A program made the translations under genes and the position numbers. From NCBI GenBank assembly GCA_019634415.1, contig JAHQVJ010000095.1, positions 1 to 42,880 of the forward strand: DNA of 42,880 bases, written 5' to 3'. Each line of letters begins with the position of its first letter. Position 1 is the first letter of the stretch. Shown piece by piece: positions 16,600 through 25,608 of the stretch. The notes under the pieces are model-generated. The model searched no databases. It was given only the letters and a program-made list of their open reading frames with translations, and was not told the DNA's origin. The DNA comes from Myxococcales bacterium (lineage in GTDB: Bacteria; Myxococcota_A; UBA796; GCA-2862545).

Positions 16600-17165
16600 C
16601 CCTTCCGGTGTGGGACCTGGGACAGCCCCAGGTCCGCGAGAAAGGCCTCTTCCATCGCGTCGCAATGGGCGTGAAACCAGTGCTTCACGTAGTCTCGATC
16701 CGAGATCAGATCCACGTCCGCCTCGGGCACGTCGCAGCCCCCCAGGGCGTCGCGAAAGGCAGGATCATCGGGGTAGACGTAGATCACGCCGTCGTGATCG
16801 AGCACGATCTGCTCGCCGAGGCCGCCGCGCAGCCACACCTCGCAGCGCGCGTCTGTGTAGACCAGCTCGCCGGCGGCCGTCAGCGCCGCCGTCACGCGCT
16901 CGCAGGGCAGCCCCACGGCCACGAAGTCCTTGGGGGGATGCCCCTGCGGCTTCGGATCCTGCCGATCCACCTTCTGTCGGTACAGCACCGACAGGGGCTC
17001 GGCGAGCGCTGCAGCCAGCGCCTTGTGCACCGCTGGCAGCACGTCGGAGCCCGCCGACACGGTCAGCCGGGTGTCGCCCTGCGGCGTGATCTCGGGAAAC
17101 CAGCCCAGCTCGGGCTGCCAGCCATCTTCCTGCCCGTCCTGGGTCACCGACACCGCCTTGGGCAT
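16596..17165 (-). CDS. Conserved-type protein of unknown function
   Basis: 189 residues from the ATG at 17165, right after AGGAGGGGTG. It is soluble, with no signal peptide. Notable stretches are WQPELGWFPEITPQG, YTDARCEVWLRGGLGEQIVLDHDGVIYVYPDDPAFRDAL and DRDYVKHWFHAHCDAMEE, the last with two His and a Cys. I do not recognise the family. It is translationally coupled to the SDR (GTGA) and starts 21 bases after the large propeller gene, so the three probably form an operon. Confidence 0.7.
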   Translation of the reverse strand: MPKAVSVTQDGQEDGWQPELGWFPEITPQGDTRLTVSAGSDVLPAVHKALAAALAEPLSVLYRQKVDRQDPKPQGHPPKDFVAVGLPCERVTAALTAAGELVYTDARCEVWLRGGLGEQIVLDHDGVIYVYPDDPAFRDALGGCDVPEADVDLISDRDYVKHWFHAHCDAMEEAFLADLGLSQVPHRKG

Positions 17166-17186
17166 CACCCCTCCTCGCCGCTCGCT

Positions 17187-20100
17187 TTAACGACGGCGGC
17201 GAGAGCCGGTACGTGGCGCCACCGCCTCCGATCGCTGCGCCAGCATGGTCGGCGTGATGACCTCGAGGCGCCCCAGCGCGTACACCACGAGGTGTCCCGC
17301 CGGATGCGCCGCGACCCCCTGCACCCCCACCAGGTCGGACACGCGCTGGGTGGTGCCCCCCCCGGGGGGTCGCCACACCAGGTGTCCTGTGCGCGTGATC
17401 CAAGCGGCGAGCCCGGCATCGGTGACGGCCACGGGAGGCTGCACCACCCCGAGCGCACCCACGGATCGTCCCGTGGAGGCGTCCCACACCTCGGCGCCGT
17501 GCAGCGGAGGCTCCGACACGACCACCCGAGACCGCGAGGGGGACTCCCCCACCACCGAGCCCTGCACCGTGGTGTGGGCCAGCGCGATGCGACCGGTTCG
17601 TCCCAGGCGCGACGCTGGCGCTGCCGCCGAGACCCGAGCCACGTCGGGCGCGCGCACGCAGCTCTCCACGATGGCCGTCCGCACACCCCCCGCCCCGTCC
17701 GTCCACGCCACGTGTCCGCCCGACGGGGACATCACGATGGGCCCCGATCCGCCATCGAAGACGCACCGAGGCTCGTCGGAGCCCTCCTCCGTCACGAGCA
17801 GGGCGTCTCCGAGCCTCGCCCGCAGCGGGCCGCCCGCAGCCACGCCGCGCACCCCACCACCGATCAACGACGACCGTGCCCGCAGCGACCCGACGCGACC
17901 CGACAGCTCCAGCCCGGGTCCCAACGCCACCAGGGAGTCCTGCCCCGCCCAGGCGAGCGTGGAGGGATCGCGCTCCGTCTCGGGAAGGGCAACGGGGCTG
18001 GTGCCGACCCGATGGATGGTCGCCTCCGACTTCCCCACGCGAGCCTCGTCCACCACCGCCGCACCCGTGGGGGACGGCAGCGGGCGCCGCATCGCCGGCA
18101 GCTCGTCGCCCTGGTCCACGGGGCAACCCAGGCCCCCCGCGAACGTCTGCGCGCACTCCATCGCAGGCGCTCCGCGGGGCGCGTCGAGGCCCGGGAAGCG
18201 GAACCAAGCCCGCCCCTGCGCGCCCGGCGTCACCGTGGCGAGCCCCTCCCAGCGGGCGACGCCCGTGGCCGCCGACAGCGTGTACCAGTGGCCCGAGCCG
18301 AGCACGCGCACGGCACCGTCATCGGCGAGCTGCAGGCCGCGGACCTCGTCGTCCCACGGCCACAGGGTGCTGGCCAACACCGAGCCATCCAGGCCGATCC
18401 GCGCCCCCCCGGAGCCTCGCGCCACCCGGAGCGTGTCGTCGTCGAACCACAGCGCATCGGGCTCGCCGAAGTCTCCCTGCACCGCGTGCACCGTGCCCGT
18501 CGACAGGTCCACCAGCTGCACCTGACCGTCGTGGGTGTGGGCGGCCACGTGCCGACCGTCCAGGCTCACGGCGAGTGTGGCAGCCCCCTGATAGCGCCGA
18601 TGCACCGTGGACAGACCCGTGTCGACGTCGAACGCCCACACGTCGCGCGATCCCATGGCCAGGAAGCGACCGTCCCCCGACCAGGCCAGCGACGGCTCGA
18701 GCCGCACCACCTCGGGCGGCGCCAGCACGTGCAGGACCTGTGCCGTGGCGGTCTGCACCACCCACAGCCCCGCCACCGGCGACGCGACGGCCAGCCGCTG
18801 CCCGTCTGCGCTCAACGCCAGGGCAGAGACGCGCGGAAGGGAGATGCCGCGCACCTGGTCGTGATCCGGGTGCCGGATCCAGACCACCCGCTGATCGGCC
18901 ACCGCCACGACCTCGCCGCCTGGAGCAGCGGTGCCCACCTCACCGTCGGGTAGACCCTCCAGCAGCCTCCGATCCCGGCCCTCCTGGATCCCCCAGCGTC
19001 CCCGTGCAGTGCGCTTCACCAGGACCTTGGGGTTGGGTGGGTAGGCGCGCTCGGCAGCGCGGACCCGGCCATCTGCCGCGAACCGGATCGCCGCCTGCTC
19101 GCCACTGGCCAGCAGCGTGCCCCGATCGAAGAACACCCACTTCACCGCCACCGACGGCTCGGCCACGTCGACGGCCACGTCCCCTGGATCCACCACCGCC
19201 CCGCGCACGACCGGCGCCGCGACCTCGGAGTCCGCCGCAGAGGGCGGTGCCGTGGGCGCGCGTCCAGGTCGTACCCACAGCTCGTCGCCCACGGCTCGCT
19301 GCACGAGCCTCGCTGGCGGCCGCTCCTCGAGCACGGTTCCGGTGGCCACGTCCATCAGTACCGATCCTGCCGCCCCCCGCACCGAGATCGTGCGCCCGTC
19401 GGGCAGCGCCGAGAAGTCGCGGGGCGCGCCGATCGCGCGGGGCAGGGAGATGCGTCGGTCGTCGACGATCACCGCTGGGCCAGCGACGAGCTGTACCACC
19501 CGGAACCCCACCGTGCGGGCACCTGGCGTCATCGTGCGACGCGCGGGCGCAGCCTTCAGGGTTCCGTCGGGCTCGAAGCACCACACCCCCTCGGCATTGC
19601 GCGCGCACAACAGGTCTTCGGCCCACACCACCTGCTGCACGTCGTTCAGGGCCCAGCGCCCCAGCAGCGATCCGTCGGCGCGGAACGACCGCAGGCTGCC
19701 GTCGTCGTACGCGGCGATCACCTGCCCCGCCGGGCCTGCAGCCGCCACCGTGGGTACCGGTGCATCGCGCTCGGGATCGTCGAGCCGCCGACCGTCGCTG
19801 GCGTCGAACAGCGCGAGCCGCGCTCCGTCGGTGGCCGCCACCACCGTGCCGTCGTCGGTGAGCACCGCGCGCGTGCCTGCCGTGAGCGACGTGGACCACA
19901 CCTCGGCCTCAGAGCCATCCACCACCGACACCCGACCGTCCTCGCCCGTGCGCACCGCGCGTCCCTGGGGGCTCGGGATCTCCACGTCTCGGGCCGCCCG
20001 CAGGCGCAGCGCCACCTCTTGCGACCAGGCGAACAGCTCTCGATCCGGCCCCGCCTGCAGATGGGCGCCCGACACGGCCGCCGGATCCAGGCGCGTCGCC

Positions 20101-20474
20101 GGGCCCTTGGTGGGTACGATCCAGGCGCCATCCGGCGTCACGAGCGAGTCGCGACGAAGGTCCTCGGCCACCGCCACTCGCCCCACGGAAGGCTCGTACA
20201 GCGCCCACTGAACGGCATCGTGCACGTCGTGGCGCACGGCGATGCGCCCACCCGTGACAGCCACGATCTGCGCCGGTCCCAGGCGCGGGTCCCGCGGCGG
20301 GGACGCGGCCGTCAGCGGAGCCCCCCAGGCGGTGCGTCCCACCTGCAGCACCACGTCGCTCGGGGCCTCGCACGCCGAGGCGGCGGCGAAGCGCTCCACG
20401 GCGGTGGGTCCCTCGACGACCTCGGGCCCAGCAGGCAGAACGCCACACCCCGTCCACACCAACCACCACAGCAC
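17187..20474 (-). CDS. Large WD40/PQQ-like beta-propeller lipoprotein
   Basis: 1095 residues from the GTG at 20474 with GGAGGAAATCTC upstream. A very short signal peptide ends in WTGC, a possible lipobox (Cys10). The rest is built from many propeller blades with D-G/W-D type turns (TGEDGRVSVVDGSEAEVW, TDDGTVVAATDGARLALFDASDG, SADGQRLAVASPVAGLWVVQTAT, WSGDGRFLAMGSRDVWAFDVDTG, SLDGRHVAAHTHDGQVQLVDLSTG). These are enough for two or three propellers. It is probably surface-exposed and protein-binding. It ends in a basic tail (RTGSRRRR). It is divergently oriented from the GNAT gene with only 47 bases between. Confidence 0.85.
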   Translation of the reverse strand: MLWWLVWTGCGVLPAGPEVVEGPTAVERFAAASACEAPSDVVLQVGRTAWGAPLTAASPPRDPRLGPAQIVAVTGGRIAVRHDVHDAVQWALYEPSVGRVAVAEDLRRDSLVTPDGAWIVPTKGPATRLDPAAVSGAHLQAGPDRELFAWSQEVALRLRAARDVEIPSPQGRAVRTGEDGRVSVVDGSEAEVWSTSLTAGTRAVLTDDGTVVAATDGARLALFDASDGRRLDDPERDAPVPTVAAAGPAGQVIAAYDDGSLRSFRADGSLLGRWALNDVQQVVWAEDLLCARNAEGVWCFEPDGTLKAAPARRTMTPGARTVGFRVVQLVAGPAVIVDDRRISLPRAIGAPRDFSALPDGRTISVRGAAGSVLMDVATGTVLEERPPARLVQRAVGDELWVRPGRAPTAPPSAADSEVAAPVVRGAVVDPGDVAVDVAEPSVAVKWVFFDRGTLLASGEQAAIRFAADGRVRAAERAYPPNPKVLVKRTARGRWGIQEGRDRRLLEGLPDGEVGTAAPGGEVVAVADQRVVWIRHPDHDQVRGISLPRVSALALSADGQRLAVASPVAGLWVVQTATAQVLHVLAPPEVVRLEPSLAWSGDGRFLAMGSRDVWAFDVDTGLSTVHRRYQGAATLAVSLDGRHVAAHTHDGQVQLVDLSTGTVHAVQGDFGEPDALWFDDDTLRVARGSGGARIGLDGSVLASTLWPWDDEVRGLQLADDGAVRVLGSGHWYTLSAATGVARWEGLATVTPGAQGRAWFRFPGLDAPRGAPAMECAQTFAGGLGCPVDQGDELPAMRRPLPSPTGAAVVDEARVGKSEATIHRVGTSPVALPETERDPSTLAWAGQDSLVALGPGLELSGRVGSLRARSSLIGGGVRGVAAGGPLRARLGDALLVTEEGSDEPRCVFDGGSGPIVMSPSGGHVAWTDGAGGVRTAIVESCVRAPDVARVSAAAPASRLGRTGRIALAHTTVQGSVVGESPSRSRVVVSEPPLHGAEVWDASTGRSVGALGVVQPPVAVTDAGLAAWITRTGHLVWRPPGGGTTQRVSDLVGVQGVAAHPAGHLVVYALGRLEVITPTMLAQRSEAVAPRTGSRRRR

Positions 20475-20521
20475 GAGATTTCCTCCGCGACCGGGGTATC
20501 TTCGCCCAACCGGAGGGCGGC

Positions 20522-21337
20522 ATGACGGACCGCGTGGAGCGGCTGTCCCCCGACGACCAGAGCGAGATGCTCACCCTGCTGGAGCAGAACGTCGTCGTCA
20601 ACCTGTTCCTGCTCGGCTTCGTGCGGACCCACGCGCTGTCCCGCGGACGGTGGTACGGAGCCTTCGAGGACGGCGCCCTCACGGGCATCGTGCTGGTCAT
20701 CGCCAACCGCCTCACCGTGCCCTTCTGTCCCGATCCGGTCGACGCCGCGCGGATCGGAGAGCAGCTGTACCACCTGCACAGGCCCACGCTGATGGTCGGA
20801 CCGCGGGCAGCGTCGGATGCCCTGTGGGAGCGTTGGACGCGCGGGCGCTCCCCCTCCCGCTCCTTCGATCAGCGGCTGTACGTGCTGCAGAAGGCACCGG
20901 AGGGCTCCGACCCCGCCGGCTTTCGACGCGCCTCCTACGAGGAGTGGCCGGTCATCGCCGACCACTCCGCGGCCATGGAGCTCGAGGACATCGGAGTCGA
21001 TCCCTCGGCCGCCGATCCGGCGCTACACGACGAGGTGGTGCGCGAGCGCGTCAAGTCCGGACGCACCTGGGTGATCGAGCGCGACGACGACGTGCTGTTC
21101 CAGGTCAACGTGGGCACCTCCCACGAGGACGGCTGCCAGATCGGGGGCACCTACGTGCCTCCCGAGCACCGCGGGCACGGCCTGGCCACGGCGGGGATCG
21201 CAGCCTTGAGCCGACGCTTGCTCGCTCGGCACCCTGCGGTGACGCTGCATGTCAATGAAGCCAACGGTTCCGCCGTACGGGTCTACGAGCGCTGCGGCTA
21301 CCAGGCCGACGCACCCTTCCGCCTGATCACTCCTTGA
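20522..21337 (+). CDS. GNAT-family N-acetyltransferase
   Basis: 271 residues from the ATG at 20522, with GGAGG 6 bases upstream. The N-terminal half resembles the second, degenerate GNAT-like domain found in DUF4081-type acetyltransferases. The C-terminal half has the acetyl-CoA site: IGGTYVPPEHRGHGLATAGIAAL (Q/R-x-x-G-x-G/A type) and VNEANGSAVRVYERCGY. The substrate is unknown. A TATCTT hexamer about 30 bases upstream could be its -10 element, unproven. Confidence 0.88.
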   Translation: MTDRVERLSPDDQSEMLTLLEQNVVVNLFLLGFVRTHALSRGRWYGAFEDGALTGIVLVIANRLTVPFCPDPVDAARIGEQLYHLHRPTLMVGPRAASDALWERWTRGRSPSRSFDQRLYVLQKAPEGSDPAGFRRASYEEWPVIADHSAAMELEDIGVDPSAADPALHDEVVRERVKSGRTWVIERDDDVLFQVNVGTSHEDGCQIGGTYVPPEHRGHGLATAGIAALSRRLLARHPAVTLHVNEANGSAVRVYERCGYQADAPFRLITP

Positions 21338-21344
21338 GGTTTCG

Positions 21345-21947
21345 ATGCTCCACGCAGATGACCGGTTCAGCGAGGCCGTAGCGGCCAAGGTGGGCGAGCT
21401 CGAGAAGTCCACCGACGCCGAGGTGGTGGTGGTCGCCGCCGAGCGGAGCGGCAGCTACCACGACGTCGCTCAGGCCCTGGGGGGCGTGGGTGCATTGCTG
21501 GCCTTCGTGGTCCTCCTGCTGGTGCCGTTCTCGGTGCATCCCGTGCTGGCCGTGCTCGATCTGGCGGTGGTCTGGCTGCTGGTGGCCTGGGTCACCGGCG
21601 GGCATCGGGTCACGGCGCTGCTCACCAGCCAGCGACGACGGCTCGACCAGGTGAAGCGAGCCGCCGCTGCCGAGTTCCACCTGGAGGCGGTGCACGCCAC
21701 CCAGAGCCGCACGGGCCTGCTGGTCTACGTGAGTGCCTGGGAGGGCCACGTGGAGCTGATCCCGGACGTGGGCCTGGAGGCGCGGATCCCGCGCGGACGC
21801 TGGGCCTCGGCGGCACAGGCGCTGACCACGCGCGACCTCGACGGCTTCCTCGCTGGCCTCGACGCCGTCGGCGAGGTGCTGGCGAGCCACGTCCCCCACT
21901 CCGGCACCCGCCGCGTCGATCTGGCGGACGCCCCGAGGATTCGCTGA
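21345..21947 (+). CDS. TPM-domain membrane protein
   Basis: 200 residues, ATG at 21345 with TTGAGG upstream, 7 bases after the GNAT stop. The first part (KVGELEKSTDAEVVVVAAERSG) and the part after two membrane segments (SRTGLLVYVSAWEGHVELIPDVGL) together resemble a TPM (TLP18.3/Psb32/MOLO-1) domain interrupted by a hairpin of two hydrophobic helices (LLAFVVLLLVPFSVHPVLAVLDLAVVWLLVAW). It begins a tight cluster with two Tim44-like genes, a pairing often seen in bacteria. It is a membrane protein of unknown mechanism. Confidence 0.75.
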   Translation: MLHADDRFSEAVAAKVGELEKSTDAEVVVVAAERSGSYHDVAQALGGVGALLAFVVLLLVPFSVHPVLAVLDLAVVWLLVAWVTGGHRVTALLTSQRRRLDQVKRAAAAEFHLEAVHATQSRTGLLVYVSAWEGHVELIPDVGLEARIPRGRWASAAQALTTRDLDGFLAGLDAVGEVLASHVPHSGTRRVDLADAPRIR

Positions 21948-21948
21948 C

Positions 21949-22935
21949 ATGCATCGCGGACTCTGGTTCGAGGCCATCACCCCTGCCGTGCGGCTCGCCC
22001 TGATCGGCGCGACGTTCGCGGCGCTGGGGGCATCCTCCTTCCTGCTCGGCCCCCACCCCGACCCAGGTCGCCTCACCGTGGTGGCGGGGATCCTGGGGGC
22101 GACCCTCGCGGTGTGGATCCTCACCTGGCTCACCCTGGCGCGTCCCGTGCTCCAGCAGCGGCGCGCGTCGCTGGAGGCCGACGCGGCGGCCTGGGCCCGC
22201 GACCGCGGAGTGCTCGCTGCCGATGCGCTGGGTGCCGAGGCACAAGCCGCCATCGGAGGGCTGCGCGCGCTGGCCGCGCGAGATCCCGAGTTCTGCCTGC
22301 CCGCCTTCCTCGATCGGGTGCTGGCCCTGTTCACGGAGGACCGTGGCCCCCAGACGGCGCTGGGGCCGGTGTCCATCGAGGAGGTGGAGCTCGACGACCA
22401 CCTGGTCACGGTCTCGGTGCAGCTCGCGTCCCACGACCCAGCGGGTGCGCCCACCTTCCATCGCGTGGTGGTCCAGCGGCCCGACGATGCGCGCTCGGGC
22501 ACGCCCGACGGAGACTACGACGGCAGCTGGAGGAAGACGCGCGTGGAGACCCTGCCCTCCCTCACGGCCCCGCGCACCACCCCCGATCCGGGCCTGGCGC
22601 CGGCCCGTCGGGCGCTGCTGCTTCGCGCCGAGGCCTTCGATCTAGAGGGGTTCGAGGCACTGATCGCCGAGATCAACGGCCTGCTGGACCGACCCGACGC
22701 AACAGTCGACGAGGTGGCCTCGTACGCCACGAGCCGGGGGGCCCAGGCGATCCGCTGGTGGCACGCCACCGGAATGCCCGCCGCAGACGACGAGCTCGTG
22801 TGGCTCGAAGTGGAGGAGGACGGGTGGTACGAGCGCATCGAGGTCCTGTGCGGACGCCGGCTCCTCGGGCTGCTTCGTCCCTCGGCTCAGCCCGAGGCGC
22901 CCTGGAGGCTGTGGCGCCTGCGAGGCACCCCATGA
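21949..22935 (+). CDS. Membrane protein with Tim44-like domain
   Basis: 328 residues from the ATG at 21949, one base after the TPM gene. Two N-terminal membrane segments (LALIGATFAALGASSFLL; LTVVAGILGATLAVWILTWL) precede a Tim44-like region with the usual order: RDPEFCLPAFLDRVLALF, then GPVSIEEVELDDHLVTVSVQL and WRLWRLRG at the end. Tim44-like domains bind lipids or hydrophobic partners in a cystatin-like pocket. It overlaps the next, related gene as ATGA. Confidence 0.72.
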   Translation: MHRGLWFEAITPAVRLALIGATFAALGASSFLLGPHPDPGRLTVVAGILGATLAVWILTWLTLARPVLQQRRASLEADAAAWARDRGVLAADALGAEAQAAIGGLRALAARDPEFCLPAFLDRVLALFTEDRGPQTALGPVSIEEVELDDHLVTVSVQLASHDPAGAPTFHRVVVQRPDDARSGTPDGDYDGSWRKTRVETLPSLTAPRTTPDPGLAPARRALLLRAEAFDLEGFEALIAEINGLLDRPDATVDEVASYATSRGAQAIRWWHATGMPAADDELVWLEVEEDGWYERIEVLCGRRLLGLLRPSAQPEAPWRLWRLRGTP

Positions 22936-24473
22936 GGGGTCGCTGGCTGGCGCTGGCACTGGCGGCCACAGCACTCGTCACGGCCCTGGCGGTGTTGCTC
23001 TGGCCGGAAGTGGCCGACGCCCGTGTGGGTGGCGGCCAGAGCTTCGGGCGCGGCGGAGGCGGAGGCCGTGGAGGAGGCGGCGGAGGCGGAGGCAGCGGCG
23101 ATCTGGTCTTCTGGCTCGTCTACCTGTGCGTGCGCAACCCGAGCCTCGGCGTGCCCATCGTGCTGTGCGTCCTCGGCTTCCTGGCTCTCCGCGCCTGGAT
23201 GATGCACGACAACACGAGCCACCGAGTCCACCGCACAGGCGGCTTCGTCCCGAGCTCCGCACACGGCGCTGCCTCCTTGCCCGCGGTGCGACCGGGCCGT
23301 CGCATCCTGGGGATCGACGGGCTCAGGTCACGCGACGCGGCGCTGTCGGTTCCCGTGCTGCTCGACTACCTGGTGCTCGTGCACCGTCGCGCCCACGAGG
23401 CCGTCGGCTCCGATCAGTGGGCGCTGCTGCTGCCCTTCGTGGCCAACACGGCGCGCCTGAAGCTGCTGGAGGCCCACGAAGGCGTGCGCGCCGTCTCCGA
23501 AGTGGTCATGGGCGGCGTGTCCATCGAGAAGGTGGAGCGACGGCGCGATCACGACCACCTCTACGTGCGCTTCGAGTCCTCCCGGGTCGAGACGCTGGCC
23601 GATGGGCGATCCCGCCACGTCCAGGTTCGCGAGCGCTGGGTGTTCCGCCGCAAGGCGGGAGCCGTGAGCCTGCCGCCAGATCGGATCAGCCGGCTCGGAT
23701 GCCCCAACTGTGGAGCGTCCATCGAGGTCTCAGCCATGGGCGCCTGCCGCAACTGCGACAGCGCCATCACCGCGGGTCAGCTGCAGTGGCAGGCCTCCTT
23801 CGTGGTGGTCCAGTCCCGACAGCGCGCCCTGGCACCCGAGATCGGCTTCACCGATGGGGGCGAGGAGAGCTCGGTGCACGAGCCCATGGTGCAGGATCCC
23901 GATCTGCCCGCCGCCATGCGCGGGCTCACGGCCCGCCACCCCGACTTCGACGGCGCTGCCTTCGGCAAGCGCGTGGAGCACGTCTTCGTGAGCCTACAGA
24001 CGGCGTGGTCCGCCAACCGCTGGCACGACGCGCGCCCCTACGCCACGGACCGCATGTACCAGACGCTGCGCTTCTGGGTGGAGGGCTATGCGCGAGGTGG
24101 CCTGCGCAACCACCTCGCCAACGTGAAGCTCGAGCGCGTGCGCATCGTGAAGGTGGAGGTCGACGCCTGGTACGAGGCCATCACGGTGCGACTGTGGGCC
24201 CAGATGATCGACTGCGTGGTGGACGCACAGGGCCAGGTGGTCGGCGGCAACGCGAGCGTGCCTCGTCGCTTCTCCGAGTACTGGACCTTCCTGCGGACCG
24301 CTGGAGGCTCGGCCGACACCCAAGGGGACGCGCCGGGATGTCCCAGCTGCGGAGCGCCCCTGGACCAGGTGAGTCAGGCGGGTGTGTGCGGGTACTGTGA
24401 CTCCAAGATCACCACGGGTCGCTTCGACTGGGTCCTCGCGCGCATCGAGCAGCCGGAGGCTTACACGGGATGA
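22932..24473 (+). CDS. Tim44-like protein with Gly-rich segment and two zinc ribbons
   Basis: 513 residues. The order is signal or membrane helix (1-24), a Gly-rich stretch (33-56), a membrane segment (about 57-88), a first Tim44-like domain (140-245), a zinc ribbon with Cys257/260/272/275, a second Tim44-like domain (about 337-455) and a second zinc ribbon with Cys470/473/486/489. The GGGQSFGRGGGGG region followed by a membrane helix is a hallmark of bacterial Tim44-domain proteins. The duplicated domain-plus-ribbon layout is unusual. It is coupled to the genes on both sides by ATGA overlaps. Confidence 0.82.
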   Translation: MRGRWLALALAATALVTALAVLLWPEVADARVGGGQSFGRGGGGGRGGGGGGGGSGDLVFWLVYLCVRNPSLGVPIVLCVLGFLALRAWMMHDNTSHRVHRTGGFVPSSAHGAASLPAVRPGRRILGIDGLRSRDAALSVPVLLDYLVLVHRRAHEAVGSDQWALLLPFVANTARLKLLEAHEGVRAVSEVVMGGVSIEKVERRRDHDHLYVRFESSRVETLADGRSRHVQVRERWVFRRKAGAVSLPPDRISRLGCPNCGASIEVSAMGACRNCDSAITAGQLQWQASFVVVQSRQRALAPEIGFTDGGEESSVHEPMVQDPDLPAAMRGLTARHPDFDGAAFGKRVEHVFVSLQTAWSANRWHDARPYATDRMYQTLRFWVEGYARGGLRNHLANVKLERVRIVKVEVDAWYEAITVRLWAQMIDCVVDAQGQVVGGNASVPRRFSEYWTFLRTAGGSADTQGDAPGCPSCGAPLDQVSQAGVCGYCDSKITTGRFDWVLARIEQPEAYTG

Positions 24474-25165
24474 CGCTTCCTCCCAGGCGCCACATCCTCG
24501 GTTACCCCCCCGGCATGCTCGCACTCTGTTGGCTGTCCACCGCCCTGGCCTCCCCCACGCACGTCCAGATGGACGCCGCCTCCTGGAAGCTCGTCACCAC
24601 GGCGAAGCACAGCGAGGTGGGAGAGGTCCGCATCTGGCGGGCGGAGGTGGCTGGCATTCCCTGCTTCCGCGGCACTGCGCGGGTCACCGACGTCGATCCC
24701 GACGCGCTGCTCGAGACGGCCATCGACGTGGAGGGCGCGGTGCGTTGGTCGTCGGCGAACGTGGCCGAGGGCAAGGTCCTGGAGCGCACCGCCAGTCGCG
24801 TGGACTACTACCAGCTGCTGGACGTACCGGGCTGGACGTTGGCCAGCGATCGGTTCTGGTTCCTCACGGCGCAGATCGGCCGCACCGGTGCCGATCGCTC
24901 CTATCGGTGGTCTCGTCTGACCGAGGGAGGCAAGCACAAGGCGGTCTACGACGCGGTCCGCGCGTCGAACCCCGGCGCCGTGGAGCCACCCGTCAACGTG
25001 GGAGGCTGGGAGTTTCGGGTGGACGGCGACCAGGTGGTTGTGGACTACCGGGTCTGCACCGACACCGGCGGCAGCGTGCCCCAGGCGATGCAGAACATCG
25101 CCACCCGTCGGACGCTGCCCGACAACATCGGCGACGTGGTGCGCCAGGCGCGCACCCTCCGCTGA
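24470..25165 (+). CDS. Exported START-domain (lipid-transfer-like) protein
   Basis: 231 residues from the ATG at 24470 (ATGA overlap); the internal ATG at 24515 is an alternative that gives a shorter signal peptide. The signal segment is MLALCWLSTALAS. The mature part has the START pattern: IPCFRGTARVTDVDPDALLETAIDVEGAVRW (helix-grip start), VDYYQLLDVPGWTLASDRFWFL in the strands, and a C-terminal helix (VPQAMQNIATRRTLPDNIGDVV). Such proteins bind a lipid or another hydrophobic ligand. Its position beside Tim44-like genes suggests a shared role in envelope lipids. Confidence 0.78.
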   Translation: MTLPPRRHILGYPPGMLALCWLSTALASPTHVQMDAASWKLVTTAKHSEVGEVRIWRAEVAGIPCFRGTARVTDVDPDALLETAIDVEGAVRWSSANVAEGKVLERTASRVDYYQLLDVPGWTLASDRFWFLTAQIGRTGADRSYRWSRLTEGGKHKAVYDAVRASNPGAVEPPVNVGGWEFRVDGDQVVVDYRVCTDTGGSVPQAMQNIATRRTLPDNIGDVVRQARTLR

Positions 25166-25548
25166 TGCCCGATGATCCCACGCTGTCGCAGCTGACCGAC
25201 GAGGTGCGGTCCTTCGTGAGCGCGCGTGACTGGGGGCGCTTCCACTCCCCTCGAAACCTGGCGATGGCGCTGTCGGTGGAGGCAGCGGAGCTGCTGGAGC
25301 TGTTCCTGTGGAGCACCGACGACGGGCCCCAGCCACCTCGGGCAGAGCGCGCCCCGAAGGTCGCCGACGAAGCCGCCGACGTGCTCATGTGCCTGCTCAA
25401 CCTCTGCGACCGCGCAGACATCGATCTGGCAGCGGCGCTTCGGAGCAAGCTGGCGCGCGCCGAAGGCAAGTACCCGGTGGAGCGGGTGCGGGGGAAGGCC
25501 CTGAAGTACGACGAGTACGAAGACTGGGTTCCCCCCGACGAAGGCTGA
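25165..25548 (+). CDS. MazG-like nucleotide pyrophosphohydrolase (DCTPP1/RS21-C6 type)
   Basis: 127 residues; the ATG at 25165 shares a base with the previous stop (TGATG). It has the metal-binding Glu/Asp pattern of the all-alpha NTP pyrophosphatases: E39, E42 and E45 in SVEAAELLELFLW, and E69 and D72 in DEAADVLMCLLNLCDRADID. The closing motif is KYPVERVRGKALKYDEY. It probably hydrolyses a (modified) dNTP such as dCTP to the monophosphate as house-cleaning. Length and motifs are complete. Confidence 0.9.
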   Translation: MPDDPTLSQLTDEVRSFVSARDWGRFHSPRNLAMALSVEAAELLELFLWSTDDGPQPPRAERAPKVADEAADVLMCLLNLCDRADIDLAAALRSKLARAEGKYPVERVRGKALKYDEYEDWVPPDEG

Positions 25549-25608
25549 GGTCTCCAGACCTCCTCAACAACCATCGCGTACCGACGTTCGTGTACAGACG
25601 GAGGTGTG

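Noticed and set aside
16608..18953. Plus-strand open frame of 781 codons opposite the propeller lipoprotein, SDR-neighbour gene
   Set aside because: It crosses two well-supported minus-strand genes and has shadow-like composition.
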